NCBI GenBank assembly: GCA_016196825.1
Contig: JACPWY010000041.1
Location: forward strand, 1 to 64,000
Length of the DNA: 64,000 nucleotides
Reading direction: 5' to 3'
DNA from: Deltaproteobacteria bacterium
GTDB lineage: Bacteria > Bdellovibrionota > FAC87 > UBA2466
Shown: piece by piece, positions 1-8,479 of the stretch
Layout: each line of letters opens with the position of its first letter
Position numbering within the stretch: the stretch's first letter is position 1
Notes under the pieces: generated by a model
Database searches by the model: none
Told to the model about the DNA's origin: nothing
Seen by the model: only the letters and a program-made list of their open reading frames with translations
Position numbers and translations under genes: made by a program

Positions 1-177
1 CGAGCTTATAGGGCATTTATGCGAAGAAAAATTCAGGCGAAAGGAAAATTCGGTGGATTGAGAAAATTGCGCGTGATAGAAGGGCCATGATTTTGAGGAA
101 CCCTCGAATCAAACCCTAACGGCAAACGAGTCAAGCTCGAAAAAGCTGGCATCAGTCAAGAGTCTATGGGACATCGA

Positions 178-248
178 CTACCTCTCTGATTTATAGGTAC
201 TGAGAGGTAGAGCCCCGTTACCGACTTGGTTCAAGCTCTTTAACGGGG
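178..248. repeat. Two tandem inverted repeats (hairpins)
   Basis: First hairpin: CTACCTCTC at 178-186 pairs with GAGAGGTAG at 202-210 (9 bp, 15-base loop). Second: CCCCGTTA at 213-220 pairs with TAACGGGG at 241-248 (8 bp, 20-base loop), followed by TTTGGTTT. The second resembles a weak rho-independent terminator for plus-strand transcription. The two together could also be part of a structured RNA. Function is not known. Confidence 0.45.
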
Positions 249-446
249 TTTGGTTTATCTCGACTATACAACTTGGTCAGAGGAGCGTGTTTACCCATCC
301 GCTAGCTTTGGCGCGCTCACTTCACAACAAGATGAAGCTCATCTCAAGACGAGCTTATGGCTTTCATAACTTTGAAAATTATAGATTAAGAGTGAGGGCC
401 TTATGTGGTTGAGTGCGACATATTTGGAGGAGAGCCAGAAGCCACC

Positions 447-481
447 GTCCAATTTGTTGGACTGTCCAACTTTTGGGACAG
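447..481. repeat. Paired small hairpins just 3' of tRNA-Val
   Basis: GTCCAA (447-452) pairs with TTGGAC (457-462), and CTGTCC (462-467) pairs with GGACAG (476-481). They lie immediately downstream of the 3' end of the minus-strand tRNA-Val, where a processing or termination signal is expected. No T-run follows, so a rho-independent terminator is not clearly supported. Confidence 0.35.
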
Positions 482-483
482 TA

Positions 484-557
484 TGGGTGCCACAGGGCTC
501 GAACCTGTGACCTTCGCCGTGTGAAGGCGACGCTCTAACCAACTGAGCTAGGCACCC
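484..557 (-). tRNA. tRNA-Val (anticodon CAC)
   Basis: On the minus strand the acceptor arm GGGTGCC pairs with GGCACCC. The D-arm reads GCTCAGTTGGTTAGAGC. The anticodon stem TCGCC/GGCGA encloses loop TTCACAC, so the anticodon is CAC (reads GUG). The T-arm contains GGTTCGAGCC. The discriminator base is A. The CCA end is not encoded. It is the last element of the minus-strand run that starts at gap. Confidence 0.95.
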
Positions 558-576
558 CTATGGAGAAAGAAGGAAA

Positions 577-945
577 TCATCGACGGTTGGTGTCCTCGTA
601 GAGACTGAGGACGTTACCGCTCGGATCTTTGAAATCGACTGAGAAGGCGCCAGGGTGGACCTCTCTTACCGGGCCCATGAATTCCACGCCCTGCTGGGTG
701 AGGGACTCAACGAGCGGCCTGATGCCCGTAACCTGGCAGATGAGGACACCCACTTCCGAGGTACTCTTAAAGTCGGGGGCCATCGCATGAAGACAGAGTC
801 CGTGGCCGCCCACGTTGAACTCGGTCCATTCGGGGCTCTCAAAACGTGGCGAGAGGCCAAAGGTCATCTTATAATAGTCGCAGCTCTTCTTCATGTCGCG
901 CACGTAGTACATCGTTCCGTACGCTCCGGTCATAACTTCTTTCAT
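577..945 (-). CDS. VOC-fold (glyoxalase/bleomycin-resistance family) protein
   Basis: A 122-residue single-domain protein of the vicinal oxygen chelate superfamily. It opens with YYVRDMKKSCDYY, the usual first strand and helix, and continues with an FNVGGHGLCLH segment carrying candidate metal ligands. It ends with the FKDPSGNVLSLYE strand typical of the family, where the Glu near the C-terminus is a metal ligand. VOC proteins of this size work as dimers and include glyoxalase I, dioxygenases and antibiotic-binding proteins; the substrate cannot be read from sequence. The gene sits between two tRNA genes on the same strand and probably shares their transcript. Confidence 0.85.
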   Translation of the reverse strand: MKEVMTGAYGTMYYVRDMKKSCDYYKMTFGLSPRFESPEWTEFNVGGHGLCLHAMAPDFKSTSEVGVLICQVTGIRPLVESLTQQGVEFMGPVREVHPGAFSVDFKDPSGNVLSLYEDTNRR

Positions 946-968
946 CTTAGCCCCTTCACTAAATTTGG

Positions 969-1049
969 TGCGACGGGAGGGACTTGAACCCTCAAGCCTT
1001 GCGGCACATGCACCTCAAACATGCGTGTATGCCATTCCACCACCGTCGC
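969..1049 (-). tRNA. tRNA-Leu (anticodon GAG)
   Basis: On the minus strand the acceptor GCGACGG pairs with CCGTCGC, with discriminator A. The D-arm segment GTGGAATGGCATACAC is leucine-like. The anticodon stem CATGT/GCATG encloses TTGAGGT, giving anticodon GAG. A variable arm of class II length follows, then the T-arm with GGTTCAAGTCC. It begins only 11 bases after the secG stop codon, so it may be processed from the gap-pgk-tpiA-secG transcript. Confidence 0.94.
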
Positions 1050-1060
1050 CCATTGGAAAA

Positions 1061-1399
1061 CTATTTCTTGCCCGCGCCGTCAGGCGTGGGCTTTGCCGAT
1101 TCGACCGGCTTTGGAGCAGGCGTTGAGGTTGCTTCCGCTGCCGGTTCAGAACCGCTGATAACACTTGTCGTATATTCTCTCATCCGGGCGCGTGTCAAAA
1201 TGAAGCTCGTCAAAAGGAACGTCAGCGCACAAAACGAGGTCACCTTCGTGAGAAAATTGCCCGCTCCGCGACTGCCGAAAATGCTCTGGCTTGAGCTCCC
1301 AAAGCCGATGCCGCCGCCGTCCGATTTTCCCGGCTGGAGCAGAATGACGAAAACCAAGAATGCACAGATCACAAAATGAAATACGAGTAATGCCGTCAT
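1061..1399 (-). CDS. secG: Preprotein translocase subunit SecG
   Basis: A 112-residue inner-membrane protein, the small accessory subunit of the SecYEG channel that assists SecA-driven export. It shows the family pattern: an N-terminal hydrophobic helix (LVFHFVICAFLVFVILLQPGK), the conserved glycine-serine loop after it (GGGIGFGSSSQSIFGSRGAGNFLTK in two adjoining pieces), and a second helix (FCALTFLLTSFILT). The C-terminal tail is rich in Ala, Pro and Lys, as often seen. It starts 2 bases after the tpiA stop, the common tpiA-secG order in many bacteria. Confidence 0.95.
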   Translation of the reverse strand: MTALLVFHFVICAFLVFVILLQPGKSDGGGIGFGSSSQSIFGSRGAGNFLTKVTSFCALTFLLTSFILTRARMREYTTSVISGSEPAAEATSTPAPKPVESAKPTPDGAGKK

Positions 1400-1401
1400 C
1401 G

Positions 1402-2187
1402 TTACCTCAGTTTCTTCCCTTTCAATCCGCCCAACACAACCCCCGCAAAAGTCACGGGCTCTAAACTTGCTCCACCCACAAGAAGACCATCCACGTCCGG
1501 CTGGGCCATGATCACTTCCGCATTATCAGGCTTCACGCTCCCACCGTAAAGAATCCTCACAGCTTCAGCCGCATCCTTCGAAAAGGCCTTCCCGACCCAC
1601 TCCCGCATAAACGCATGGACCTCCTCGGCTTGGGCCGGCGTGGCGTTTTCGCCAGTCCCAATCGCCCAGACAGGCTCGTAGGCCAGTACCATTCGCGAAA
1701 GGCTGTTGCCCGAGAGCTGGCCAAGTGAGCGGAGCTGCCCCTCGACAACCTTCATGGTATTCCCAGCCCGGCGATCCTGAAGCGTCTCTCCGACGCAGAA
1801 AATTACGCCCAAACTCTCGGTCAACGCCGCCTTGGAGCGCGCAACCAGCAGGATCTCGTCTTCCTTAAAAACGTGCCGCCGCTCGGAATGGCCAATGATG
1901 GCCCAATCGCAACCCAGCTCCTTGAGAACGCTCGGCGAGATCTCACCGGTGAAGGCGCCGCTTTTTGCAACGCCACAGTTTTGGGCCGAGATCTGAACGC
2001 GCGAGTCGCCCACCGAATCGGCCAGGAGCCCCAGGTGTGTGTAGGGCGGCGCCACTACCACAGCGAACTGAGAGCCGATCCCCGAGGCCGATTCCCCGAG
2101 TTTGTCGACTAAGGAAGAGATGAAAGCCCCCGACTCGGCGATAGATTTATTCATCTTCCAGTTTGCCGCAAAAAAGGGCTGCCTCAT
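1402..2187 (-). CDS. tpiA: Triosephosphate isomerase
   Basis: A 261-residue TIM-barrel enzyme that interconverts dihydroxyacetone phosphate and glyceraldehyde 3-phosphate in the cytoplasm. Visible landmarks are AANWKMN with the substrate-binding Lys, IIGHSERR with the catalytic His, and AYEPVWAIGTGENATP with the catalytic Glu and flexible loop. The phosphate-binding ILYGGSV and GLLVGGASL segments follow. The length is normal. Its ATG overlaps the pgk stop by 4 bases, indicating translational coupling in the gap-pgk-tpiA-secG operon. Confidence 0.98.
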   Translation of the reverse strand: MRQPFFAANWKMNKSIAESGAFISSLVDKLGESASGIGSQFAVVVAPPYTHLGLLADSVGDSRVQISAQNCGVAKSGAFTGEISPSVLKELGCDWAIIGHSERRHVFKEDEILLVARSKAALTESLGVIFCVGETLQDRRAGNTMKVVEGQLRSLGQLSGNSLSRMVLAYEPVWAIGTGENATPAQAEEVHAFMREWVGKAFSKDAAEAVRILYGGSVKPDNAEVIMAQPDVDGLLVGGASLEPVTFAGVVLGGLKGKKLR

Positions 2188-3383
2188 TGAACCCCCCGCT
2201 CCAGAATCTCAAGCGCCTTCAACCCCGGAAGATTCTTCCCCTCCAGGTACTCTAGCGTCGCACCACCACCTGTACTGATGAAGTCAAATTTATCTCCGGA
2301 GCCCGACTGTCCGATCGCCGCAGCCACGTCGCCTCCGCCGGCGAGCTTCTTGGCGCCGGAGGCACCAATAATCCGCGCTAATTCGAATGTGCCCTTCGCA
2401 AAGGCCGGCTGCTCAAACACGCCCATCGGCCCGTTCCAAAACACCGTCTCAATCTTCTCAAGTGCGGTTTCAATTGCTGCCACGGTTTTCGGGCCGATAT
2501 CAAAAGCCGCCATCCCCTCGGGAATATTGACGTCAACGGTTGTCTTCGTCTCAGTCGCTGTCATGGAGGCTGCGATAACATGGTCCAAAGGCAGAATCAG
2601 CCTGATATTTCGGACCGCGATCGACTTCAGGATTCGCCCGGCCAGCGCCACTTGTTTATCGTCGCAAAGGCTCTTCCCAATAGGAGAATTTCCCGACTTC
2701 AAAAAAGCGTAGGCCATCGCACCGCCGATGACGAGCGCATCGATCTTGTCGAGAAAATGATCAATGAGCGCAATTTTATCAAAAACCTTCGCGCCGCCCA
2801 TCACGAGCATGAAGGGGCGCGGTGGGTTTTCACGCAATGGCTCGAGATACTGAAGCTCTTTCTGGACGAGAAGACCAATTCCAGCGTAAGGCGCGATCCG
2901 CGCTAAGCCCGCAGTCGAAGCATGGGCGCGGTGGAGCGTCCCAAAGGCATCGCTCACGTAGACATCGGTTAGCTCATTCAGCTTCTGGATAAACTCGGTA
3001 GAATTCTCCTCCTCGCCCTTATGGAAACGGAGGTTTTCGAGAAGCATCACCTCACCCGGCCGCAAGCGTTGAGCCAGCGTGCGCGGGCCATCGCCAACGC
3101 AATCGTCGGCAAGGACCACATCTTTATTGAGGAGCTCGCTGAGAGCACTCCCCACGGGCTCCAAACTGTATTTGGGATTCCTCTGGCCTTCGGGGCGGCC
3201 GAGATGTGAACCCAAGATGCAGCGCCCACCCTGTTCCAGAATGTATTGAATCGTCGGAAGAGCGGCCTCGATACGATTCTTATCGGTGACAGAGGCATCT
3301 TTGAGTGGAACATTGAAGTCAACGCGCACAAAGACCCTACGCCCTTTGAGATCGAGATCCTGAAGGAGTGGGTACTTGGCCAT
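2184..3383 (-). CDS. pgk: Phosphoglycerate kinase
   Basis: A 399-residue glycolytic kinase transferring phosphate from 1,3-bisphosphoglycerate to ADP. The signature RRVFVRVDFNVPL lies at the N-terminus. Other landmarks are SHLGRPEG, LLENLRFHKGEEEN, the VMGGAKV hinge region, and the C-terminal nucleotide-binding FWNGPMGVFE and GGGDVAAAI segments. The ATG at 3383 is preferred over an in-frame TTG 6 bases upstream because AAGAG lies at suitable distance and the protein then starts MAKY. It follows gap by 9 bases. Confidence 0.97.
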   Translation of the reverse strand: MAKYPLLQDLDLKGRRVFVRVDFNVPLKDASVTDKNRIEAALPTIQYILEQGGRCILGSHLGRPEGQRNPKYSLEPVGSALSELLNKDVVLADDCVGDGPRTLAQRLRPGEVMLLENLRFHKGEEENSTEFIQKLNELTDVYVSDAFGTLHRAHASTAGLARIAPYAGIGLLVQKELQYLEPLRENPPRPFMLVMGGAKVFDKIALIDHFLDKIDALVIGGAMAYAFLKSGNSPIGKSLCDDKQVALAGRILKSIAVRNIRLILPLDHVIAASMTATETKTTVDVNIPEGMAAFDIGPKTVAAIETALEKIETVFWNGPMGVFEQPAFAKGTFELARIIGASGAKKLAGGGDVAAAIGQSGSGDKFDFISTGGGATLEYLEGKNLPGLKALEILERGVQ

Positions 3384-3392
3384 GAGCAACTC

Positions 3393-4409
3393 TTAGAGCG
3401 ATCGCCCCATCCACTGGATGAGGTTGAGCATCCGACGGGAGAAGCCGGTCTCGTTGTCGTACCAGCTCAGCACCTTCACCATCGTGCCGTTGGAGACCAT
3501 CGTGGACTCCAAATCCACCGACGAGGAATAGTCGCAGCCGTTGAAGTCAGAGGAAACAAGCGGCGCCTTGATCGCCTGGAGAATACCTTTGAGTGGAGCA
3601 CTCGCAGCGGCCGCCTCAAAGGCCTTGTTCACCTCTTCCACCGATGTGGGCCGGCCCACATCAGCGACAAAATCGACGAGCGAAACGTTGGGCGTCGGCA
3701 CGCGGACAGACAGACCCGTGAGCTTCCCCTTCACTTCGGGGATGACAAGCCCAACGGCCTTCGCAGCGCCCGTCGTGGTCGGAATCATGTTGAGGGCCGC
3801 GGCCCGCATCCGACGAAAATCCTCGTGACCGAGATCCAGAACGCGCTGGTCATTGGTGTAGCTGTGCACCGTTGTCATGAGACCGCGCTGAACGGTGAAC
3901 TTGTCATTCAAAACTTTCACCAGCGGCGCCAAACAGTTTGTCGTGCAGGAGGCATTGGAAACAATGTTGTCCTTGGCCGGATCGTAGGTCTCGTGGTTGA
4001 TGCCGTAAACAAAGGTGCGGATCTTGTCGTTGTCCTTGCAGGGAGCCGAGATGACAACCTTCTTCGCGCCCGCGGTGAGGTGCTTCGAAGCACCATCATA
4101 GCCCGTAAAGATACCGGTCGATTCGATGACTACATCGACGCCCATGTCCTTCCAGGGGATCTCCGAAGGATCACGTCGGGCAAAAACCTTGATCTCCTTG
4201 TCATCAATTGTCAGGCACTCTTTGCCAAAGCCCACATTGCGATCCCAAGGGCCGTGGACTGAATCATACTTGAGAAGATGCGCGCTCTGGGCCAGCGGTG
4301 TCAGGTCGTTGATGGCAGCGACTTCAAGCCCTTCCATCTCACTCAGAAGTCTCAAGGTCACGCGCCCGATGCGTCCAAACCCATTGATGCCGACCCGAAC
4401 CGTTCTCAT
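3393..4409 (-). CDS. gap: Glyceraldehyde-3-phosphate dehydrogenase
   Basis: A 338-residue NAD-dependent enzyme catalysing oxidative phosphorylation of glyceraldehyde 3-phosphate. The start at 4409 gives the canonical VRVGINGFGRIGR Rossmann motif and has a strong AGAGGAG ribosome binding site. The longer upstream frame adds unrelated sequence. The active-site SNASCTTNCLAPL carries the catalytic Cys, and WYDNETGFSRRM lies near the C-terminus. It is the first gene of the glycolytic operon. It is divergent from the DTW gene, with 64 bases between the starts. Confidence 0.97.
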   Translation of the reverse strand: MRTVRVGINGFGRIGRVTLRLLSEMEGLEVAAINDLTPLAQSAHLLKYDSVHGPWDRNVGFGKECLTIDDKEIKVFARRDPSEIPWKDMGVDVVIESTGIFTGYDGASKHLTAGAKKVVISAPCKDNDKIRTFVYGINHETYDPAKDNIVSNASCTTNCLAPLVKVLNDKFTVQRGLMTTVHSYTNDQRVLDLGHEDFRRMRAAALNMIPTTTGAAKAVGLVIPEVKGKLTGLSVRVPTPNVSLVDFVADVGRPTSVEEVNKAFEAAAASAPLKGILQAIKAPLVSSDFNGCDYSSSVDLESTMVSNGTMVKVLSWYDNETGFSRRMLNLIQWMGRSL

Positions 4410-4473
4410 AAGTCTCCTCTCGCAGGGGAAATCCAGATAGTTTAATGTCGTATAGCTTTTATAGGTAAACAGC

Positions 4474-5121
4474 ATGTCGTTCAACACAAAAATCATTGAA
4501 AATGCAGGGGATTTACGTCCTCGCTGCTCGCGTTGTCTGCTCCTTTCCACGCTGTGCCTTTGCTCTCAACTCCCGTCCCTGCGGAGCCGCGTGCGCCTCA
4601 GCCTCATGGTGCAATGGAGCGAGTATTGGAGGCTCTCCAACTCGGGGAGGCTCGCCGGGCTTTGTCTGCCCAAAACTCAACTTCTTATGCGCGGCAAACC
4701 GGGCGGAACACCGCTTGAGGACCACACGCCCAACTCCGACGAGAATTGTCTCCTTCTATTCCCGGGGCCGGGCGTAGAGGTCTTGTCTCCTGGCCTGCTC
4801 GACGACAGACCCACCCGCCTTTACGTCCCCGACGGGACCTGGCGCGAAGCCAGCAAAATCGCCCGCAAAACCAATTTTTTGCGAGGGATGCGCCGAGCCC
4901 AGTTACCTCTCGGAATGTCGAGCCGCTATAGACTGAGGAAAGCGCCGAGGGCGGGCGGAGTGAGCACGATCGAGGCCATCGCCGAAGCGCTCGCGATTCT
5001 TGGGGAGGCCGAGAACGCGGATCGGCTGATCGAGGTTCTCACGCTGCTCGTGAATTGCCTGGGAAAACGGCGCCCTTCGATGAGATTGCATGCGGAGGGC
5101 GCCCACCGAGGGCTGACATGA
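4474..5121 (+). CDS. DTW-domain tRNA-uridine aminocarboxypropyltransferase
   Basis: A 215-residue DTW-domain protein. Family members (TapT/YfiP in E. coli) use S-adenosylmethionine to add the 3-amino-3-carboxypropyl group to tRNA uridine (acp3U). The N-terminus has the cysteine cluster CSRCLLLSTLCLC typical of the family. The centre has LLFPGPGVE, and the defining D-x-T-W motif appears as VPDGTWREASKIAR. The C-terminal helix carries STIEAIAEAL. Assignment to the enzyme family rests on these motifs; the exact tRNA position modified is inferred. Transcribed divergently from gap. Confidence 0.85.
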   Translation: MSFNTKIIENAGDLRPRCSRCLLLSTLCLCSQLPSLRSRVRLSLMVQWSEYWRLSNSGRLAGLCLPKTQLLMRGKPGGTPLEDHTPNSDENCLLLFPGPGVEVLSPGLLDDRPTRLYVPDGTWREASKIARKTNFLRGMRRAQLPLGMSSRYRLRKAPRAGGVSTIEAIAEALAILGEAENADRLIEVLTLLVNCLGKRRPSMRLHAEGAHRGLT

Positions 5122-5216
5122 TCCGTTGGGTTCAGCCGCAAGTCGTGCCGGCTTATCGCTTTGCTCCATGAATTCACTGGGGCCCCGTGTTAGCCTTTCT
5201 CACGACGGGGGTGAGA

Positions 5217-5555
5217 ATGAAAAAGATCAGCGTGCTGATTTCTCTGGTAAGTGGTGTCGCGGCTCTGGCGATGCCCTATGAAACTCGAAAACTGATCGTT
5301 TGGCGTCATGGCGAAGAGATCGCGGGCGAGGAGTTCATAGCGGCCAACGAAGCCGTTGTGGATTATTTGGCGACACTGCCCCGGCCGACTGGCGGCCTTT
5401 TTGAAGTGAACCGGTTCAATTGCTCGGTAAAGATGCGGATGATTCGCCCATCCGTGACATCAAACCCAATGCCCACTAACAACCCCTCGGTGCTCGTCAC
5501 GATGATCTACGATATCAAAGACTGCGTGGCTATCGCCGAAAGTCCAAAACCATGA
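5217..5555 (+). CDS. Small exported protein of unknown function
   Basis: A 112-residue protein. The ATG at 5217 is chosen because GGGGGTGAG precedes it and it opens with a Sec signal peptide (MKKISVLISLVSGVAALA). The mature part contains two cysteines (RFNCSVKM and IKDCVAI) that could form a disulfide in the periplasm. No domain is recognised. It overlaps the next gene by 4 bases (ATGA), so it is translated together with the HisN-like phosphatase. Confidence 0.7.
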   Translation: MKKISVLISLVSGVAALAMPYETRKLIVWRHGEEIAGEEFIAANEAVVDYLATLPRPTGGLFEVNRFNCSVKMRMIRPSVTSNPMPTNNPSVLVTMIYDIKDCVAIAESPKP

Positions 5556-6307
5556 CCGATTACCAGCCGATTCTCGATGCAGCCGTCGATATCGCTCAGC
5601 GGGCATCGGATATCGCGCTGTCGCATTTTCGAAAGACCCTTCTCATTGAGATGAAGGGGGATCACACGCCGGTGACGGTCGCCGATCGCAAGACCGAGGA
5701 AGCCATTCGGCGGGATCTCAAACGCACCTTTCCGAGCCACGGAATTTTTGGCGAGGAGTTTGGGGCTGAATTTCCCAATGCCGAATATGTCTGGACCGTC
5801 GATCCGATCGATGGCACCCGCAGCTTCATCCGCGGTATTCCGGCCTTTGGCACACTTCTCGGCCTTCTCCATAATGGCGAACCGGTCGTTGGGGTGATGG
5901 TGCTTCCCGCACTGAAAGAGACCTACTACGCCGCCCTAGGGACGGGGACTCTTTGCAACGGAACACCCGTGAGGGTGTCACCGGTGAGCGAGCTCAACAA
6001 GGCGCTCGTTTCCTGTGGCGATGTGTCGTGTTTTGAGAGTACGGGGCATATGCGTCTTCTTCTTTCGCTCATGCGAAAGGCTGAGCTCGTGCGCGGATAT
6101 ACCGATTGCTTCGGCCATGCCCTCTTGCTGCGCGGCTCCGTCGATGCCATGATCGATCCGCTCGTGGCTCTTTGGGACGTGGCGCCGATCGCGTGCCTCG
6201 TCAAGGAGGCCGGCGGAGAATACTTTTCGCTCGATGGCAAAGGCCTGATGGAGGCCACTACATTTGTCAGCTGCGTCCCCGCGTTGAAAACGCAGCTCGT
6301 CGAATAG
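5552..6307 (+). CDS. Inositol monophosphatase family phosphatase, HisN-type
   Basis: A 251-residue metal-dependent phosphatase. It shows the family's metal-binding motifs in order: FGEEFG (Glu ligand), WTVDPIDGTRSF (Asp-Pro-Ile-Asp-Gly-Thr core) and the C-terminal ALWDVAPI with the third Asp. RSFIRGIPAFGTLLGL closely matches histidinol-phosphatase HisN proteins, which dephosphorylate L-histidinol phosphate. Inositol monophosphatase or CysQ-like activity remains possible. No his genes lie nearby, so pathway assignment is inferred from the motif spacing only. Confidence 0.85.
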   Translation: MTDYQPILDAAVDIAQRASDIALSHFRKTLLIEMKGDHTPVTVADRKTEEAIRRDLKRTFPSHGIFGEEFGAEFPNAEYVWTVDPIDGTRSFIRGIPAFGTLLGLLHNGEPVVGVMVLPALKETYYAALGTGTLCNGTPVRVSPVSELNKALVSCGDVSCFESTGHMRLLLSLMRKAELVRGYTDCFGHALLLRGSVDAMIDPLVALWDVAPIACLVKEAGGEYFSLDGKGLMEATTFVSCVPALKTQLVE

Positions 6308-6340
6308 CTAAATTCCAGTCGTCCCATTACAATGTAAGGT

Positions 6341-7099
6341 ATGCGAACAATTCTGGCGGGCCTCCTCCTCCTTCTTCTTCTCCCAGCCTGTAGCTCGAGC
6401 GTTACGAGCAAGAATAGTAGCTCCACGATGGCCTGCGCGGGCCTTTCGCCGAGTAAGATCCTTCAGAACTATCTCCTGGAATACAACGGCACCGACGACT
6501 CGGCCTATGGAGAAGCGGTCTTTCGCTATCAGAATCCACTAGGGCCTGCCGTTCAGGTGGACAGTCCTTGTGGCGTGACGACGGACTCCTTTACGCTGAA
6601 TTTGAGAAATTTTGATTTCGCCCGTTACGTGGCCCGAGGCACGGGCGTGAAACCGTCACTCGCCTTCACATTCACGGATGCCAATTCCGCGACGCACACC
6701 AACTCGGTCACACTAGCGACGATCGCATTCAACCCCGACCCACCCGCCGCCTTGAGTCTCGCGGCCACAAGCACGACCGTCACCTTCACGGCCACCCCCG
6801 CCCTCTCCTCCGACCTAACGGACTACAACGATCTTGTCGTGCTCGAGCTCACCGACACCAAGTCCGCTCCTCGCATCTATGTCGCGCTTCATCCGAAGAC
6901 CTCAACCACATTCGTGATCAAAAACGATCAGACCACCGCGACCGGCTTTCACAACCTTTTCGCTCAGGGGACCCAGCTTTGTATGAGGCTTTTGAGAGAG
7001 TACCGGTCCAACCTCGCCTCGACCGGTGACACGGGTGCGGGTGGAGTGTCCATCTCCCGCTACTACACTGACTACAAATGCGCGAACGTCACGGCCTGA
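6341..7099 (+). CDS. Predicted lipoprotein
   Basis: A 252-residue protein with a lipoprotein signal: a long leucine stretch ending in the lipobox LPAC near residue 17, followed by a Ser-rich linker. The mature part is Thr/Ser/Ala-rich with beta-rich composition and four or more Cys. No domain is recognised. It ends 9 bases before the stop of the convergent M16 gene, leaving no room for a separate terminator. Probably anchored in the outer membrane; function unknown. Confidence 0.7.
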   Translation: MRTILAGLLLLLLLPACSSSVTSKNSSSTMACAGLSPSKILQNYLLEYNGTDDSAYGEAVFRYQNPLGPAVQVDSPCGVTTDSFTLNLRNFDFARYVARGTGVKPSLAFTFTDANSATHTNSVTLATIAFNPDPPAALSLAATSTTVTFTATPALSSDLTDYNDLVVLELTDTKSAPRIYVALHPKTSTTFVIKNDQTTATGFHNLFAQGTQLCMRLLREYRSNLASTGDTGAGGVSISRYYTDYKCANVTA

Positions 7100-7108
7100 T
7101 GGTCGGGG

Positions 7109-8479
7109 CTACTCGACGAGCTGTTCAGGTGTCATCACCTTGGTGATCTTGAGGCGGTGATCCACCGGCACGGCAGACTGCTCATCTTCAAACTGCTTCT
7201 TGATCACCGCTTCATCCGCAAGCAGGGTAATCACAAAGGCCTTGGGGGTATGGTGTTCATGGACCGCCTTCTTGAGCACTTCGCTCCCGATGCCGTTGAT
7301 CTTCTTTCCAAACTCCTCCGGTGACAGAATCGGATCGTTATAGAGGTATTCCTGGATCCTCTGAACAAGCCGCTTGTTCGCCGAATCGAATTCAAACGGA
7401 TAGGAATTCACAATGCTCCGGGTCGCGAGCTGCATCTCGGCGGGAGTCAATCCATCCCTCTGGTAGTCGCCCCAGAGCGCCAAGGTTTTCAGCATAGCCT
7501 TGGTCGTGAATTCTATCGACGGAGTGGAATGGATCGCAAAGACCCCCTTCTGCCCACTCAGAGAACCGGTCAGGCCATACGTGGAGCCGATGGAATAGGT
7601 GTAACCAAGCTCTCCACGCACAATCCGAAAGAGTCGTGACACGAGCGGTTCACCGCCGAACGAAAAATTCCCAACCTGCAGCGTGTAGCGATCGGGGTCC
7701 AGAATTGTCATTCCGGCCTGGCCGAGCATGAAGGCACCGGCCTGCGTTTTCGGTTTATGGATGAGCGTGATGGTCGGAACGGCTGGGATCTTCGGGGGGA
7801 TGATCTTGCGAGTTTGTCTCAATCCATCGGGGAGCTTGAGCCAAATGGCGGTGAGGCGCTTTTTGATCTCGCCTTCCGGCAACGCGCTCGAGACGGCAAA
7901 GAACACATTTCCGCGATGAATATGATTGTTGTATTTGCGGAGCACATCCTCACGCTTGATCGATCGTACAGCCGAAAGGCAACCTATCACCGGCCGTTCG
8001 AGTGGCGTCCCGGCGAAGACTTCACGACGAAGTGCAATCCCGGTGAGCCGTGTGTTGCTATTCTTTTGATTACTGATCTCGGCAAGAGTCTCAGTGCGAA
8101 GGAACTCAAGCTCCTTGGTATCGAGCGCCGGCTGCAGTAAAAAATCCTCGATGAGATCGAGAAATTTTCTAGTGTTTTCTTTGATCACCGCGCCCGTGAA
8201 ATGCATCATTTCATGCGAGGCCGCCCCGGAAAGGGCCGCTCCCATGCGCTCCACCTCGCTCTGGAATTTGTCACGCGTTCGCTTCTTGGTCCCTCGCAGC
8301 ATCAACTCGGCCGTCATATTAGCCAGACCCGCGTGCTCGAGCCGATCGTCGGCCGCACCCGCGGTGACGATGATCTGCAGAGTGGTGTTCAGCAGCGATG
8401 AGTCCTGCTCGTAAATAATTTTTGGCTCCACGGCCGCCCAAGCAAAGGAACAGATAAAAAAAAGAAAGACGGACTTCAT
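7109..8479 (-). CDS. M16 peptidase, non-catalytic partner subunit
   Basis: A 456-residue exported protein (signal peptide MKSVFLFFICSFAWAA) with the M16 two-domain fold. Where active enzymes carry HxxEH it reads HAGLANMTAELMLRGT, so the zinc-binding motif is gone. It keeps the Arg...Tyr signature near residue 290 (FRIVRGELGYTYS), which in known bacterial M16B heterodimers belongs to the inactive subunit and helps bind substrate. Its ATG overlaps the stop of the catalytic M16 gene by 4 bases, so the two are translated together and probably form a heterodimer in the periplasm. Confidence 0.88.
   Translation of the reverse strand: MKSVFLFFICSFAWAAVEPKIIYEQDSSLLNTTLQIIVTAGAADDRLEHAGLANMTAELMLRGTKKRTRDKFQSEVERMGAALSGAASHEMMHFTGAVIKENTRKFLDLIEDFLLQPALDTKELEFLRTETLAEISNQKNSNTRLTGIALRREVFAGTPLERPVIGCLSAVRSIKREDVLRKYNNHIHRGNVFFAVSSALPEGEIKKRLTAIWLKLPDGLRQTRKIIPPKIPAVPTITLIHKPKTQAGAFMLGQAGMTILDPDRYTLQVGNFSFGGEPLVSRLFRIVRGELGYTYSIGSTYGLTGSLSGQKGVFAIHSTPSIEFTTKAMLKTLALWGDYQRDGLTPAEMQLATRSIVNSYPFEFDSANKRLVQRIQEYLYNDPILSPEEFGKKINGIGSEVLKKAVHEHHTPKAFVITLLADEAVIKKQFEDEQSAVPVDHRLKITKVMTPEQLVE

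Larger units (their letters stand above)
1..483. other. Region without a recognised gene
   Basis: No reading frame here has a credible start, ribosome binding site and protein-like content. Short open stretches at the left edge (for example 1-90 in frame 1) could be the tail of a gene entering from outside, but they are too short and not recognisable. The stretch holds three hairpin-forming inverted repeats (listed separately) and lies downstream of tRNA-Val. It could be a degraded end of an element inserted near the tRNA, or a noncoding RNA. I cannot tell which. Confidence 0.5.

Noticed and set aside
1-117. Short frames at the left edge as the tail of a known gene
   Set aside because: Up to 37 residues, Lys/Arg-rich, not recognisable; without left-hand sequence no call is possible.
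3246-4262. Long plus-strand frame (338 codons) over gap and pgk
   Set aside because: It is antisense to two certain enzyme genes, with no ribosome binding site or recognisable domain; high GC makes such frames common here.
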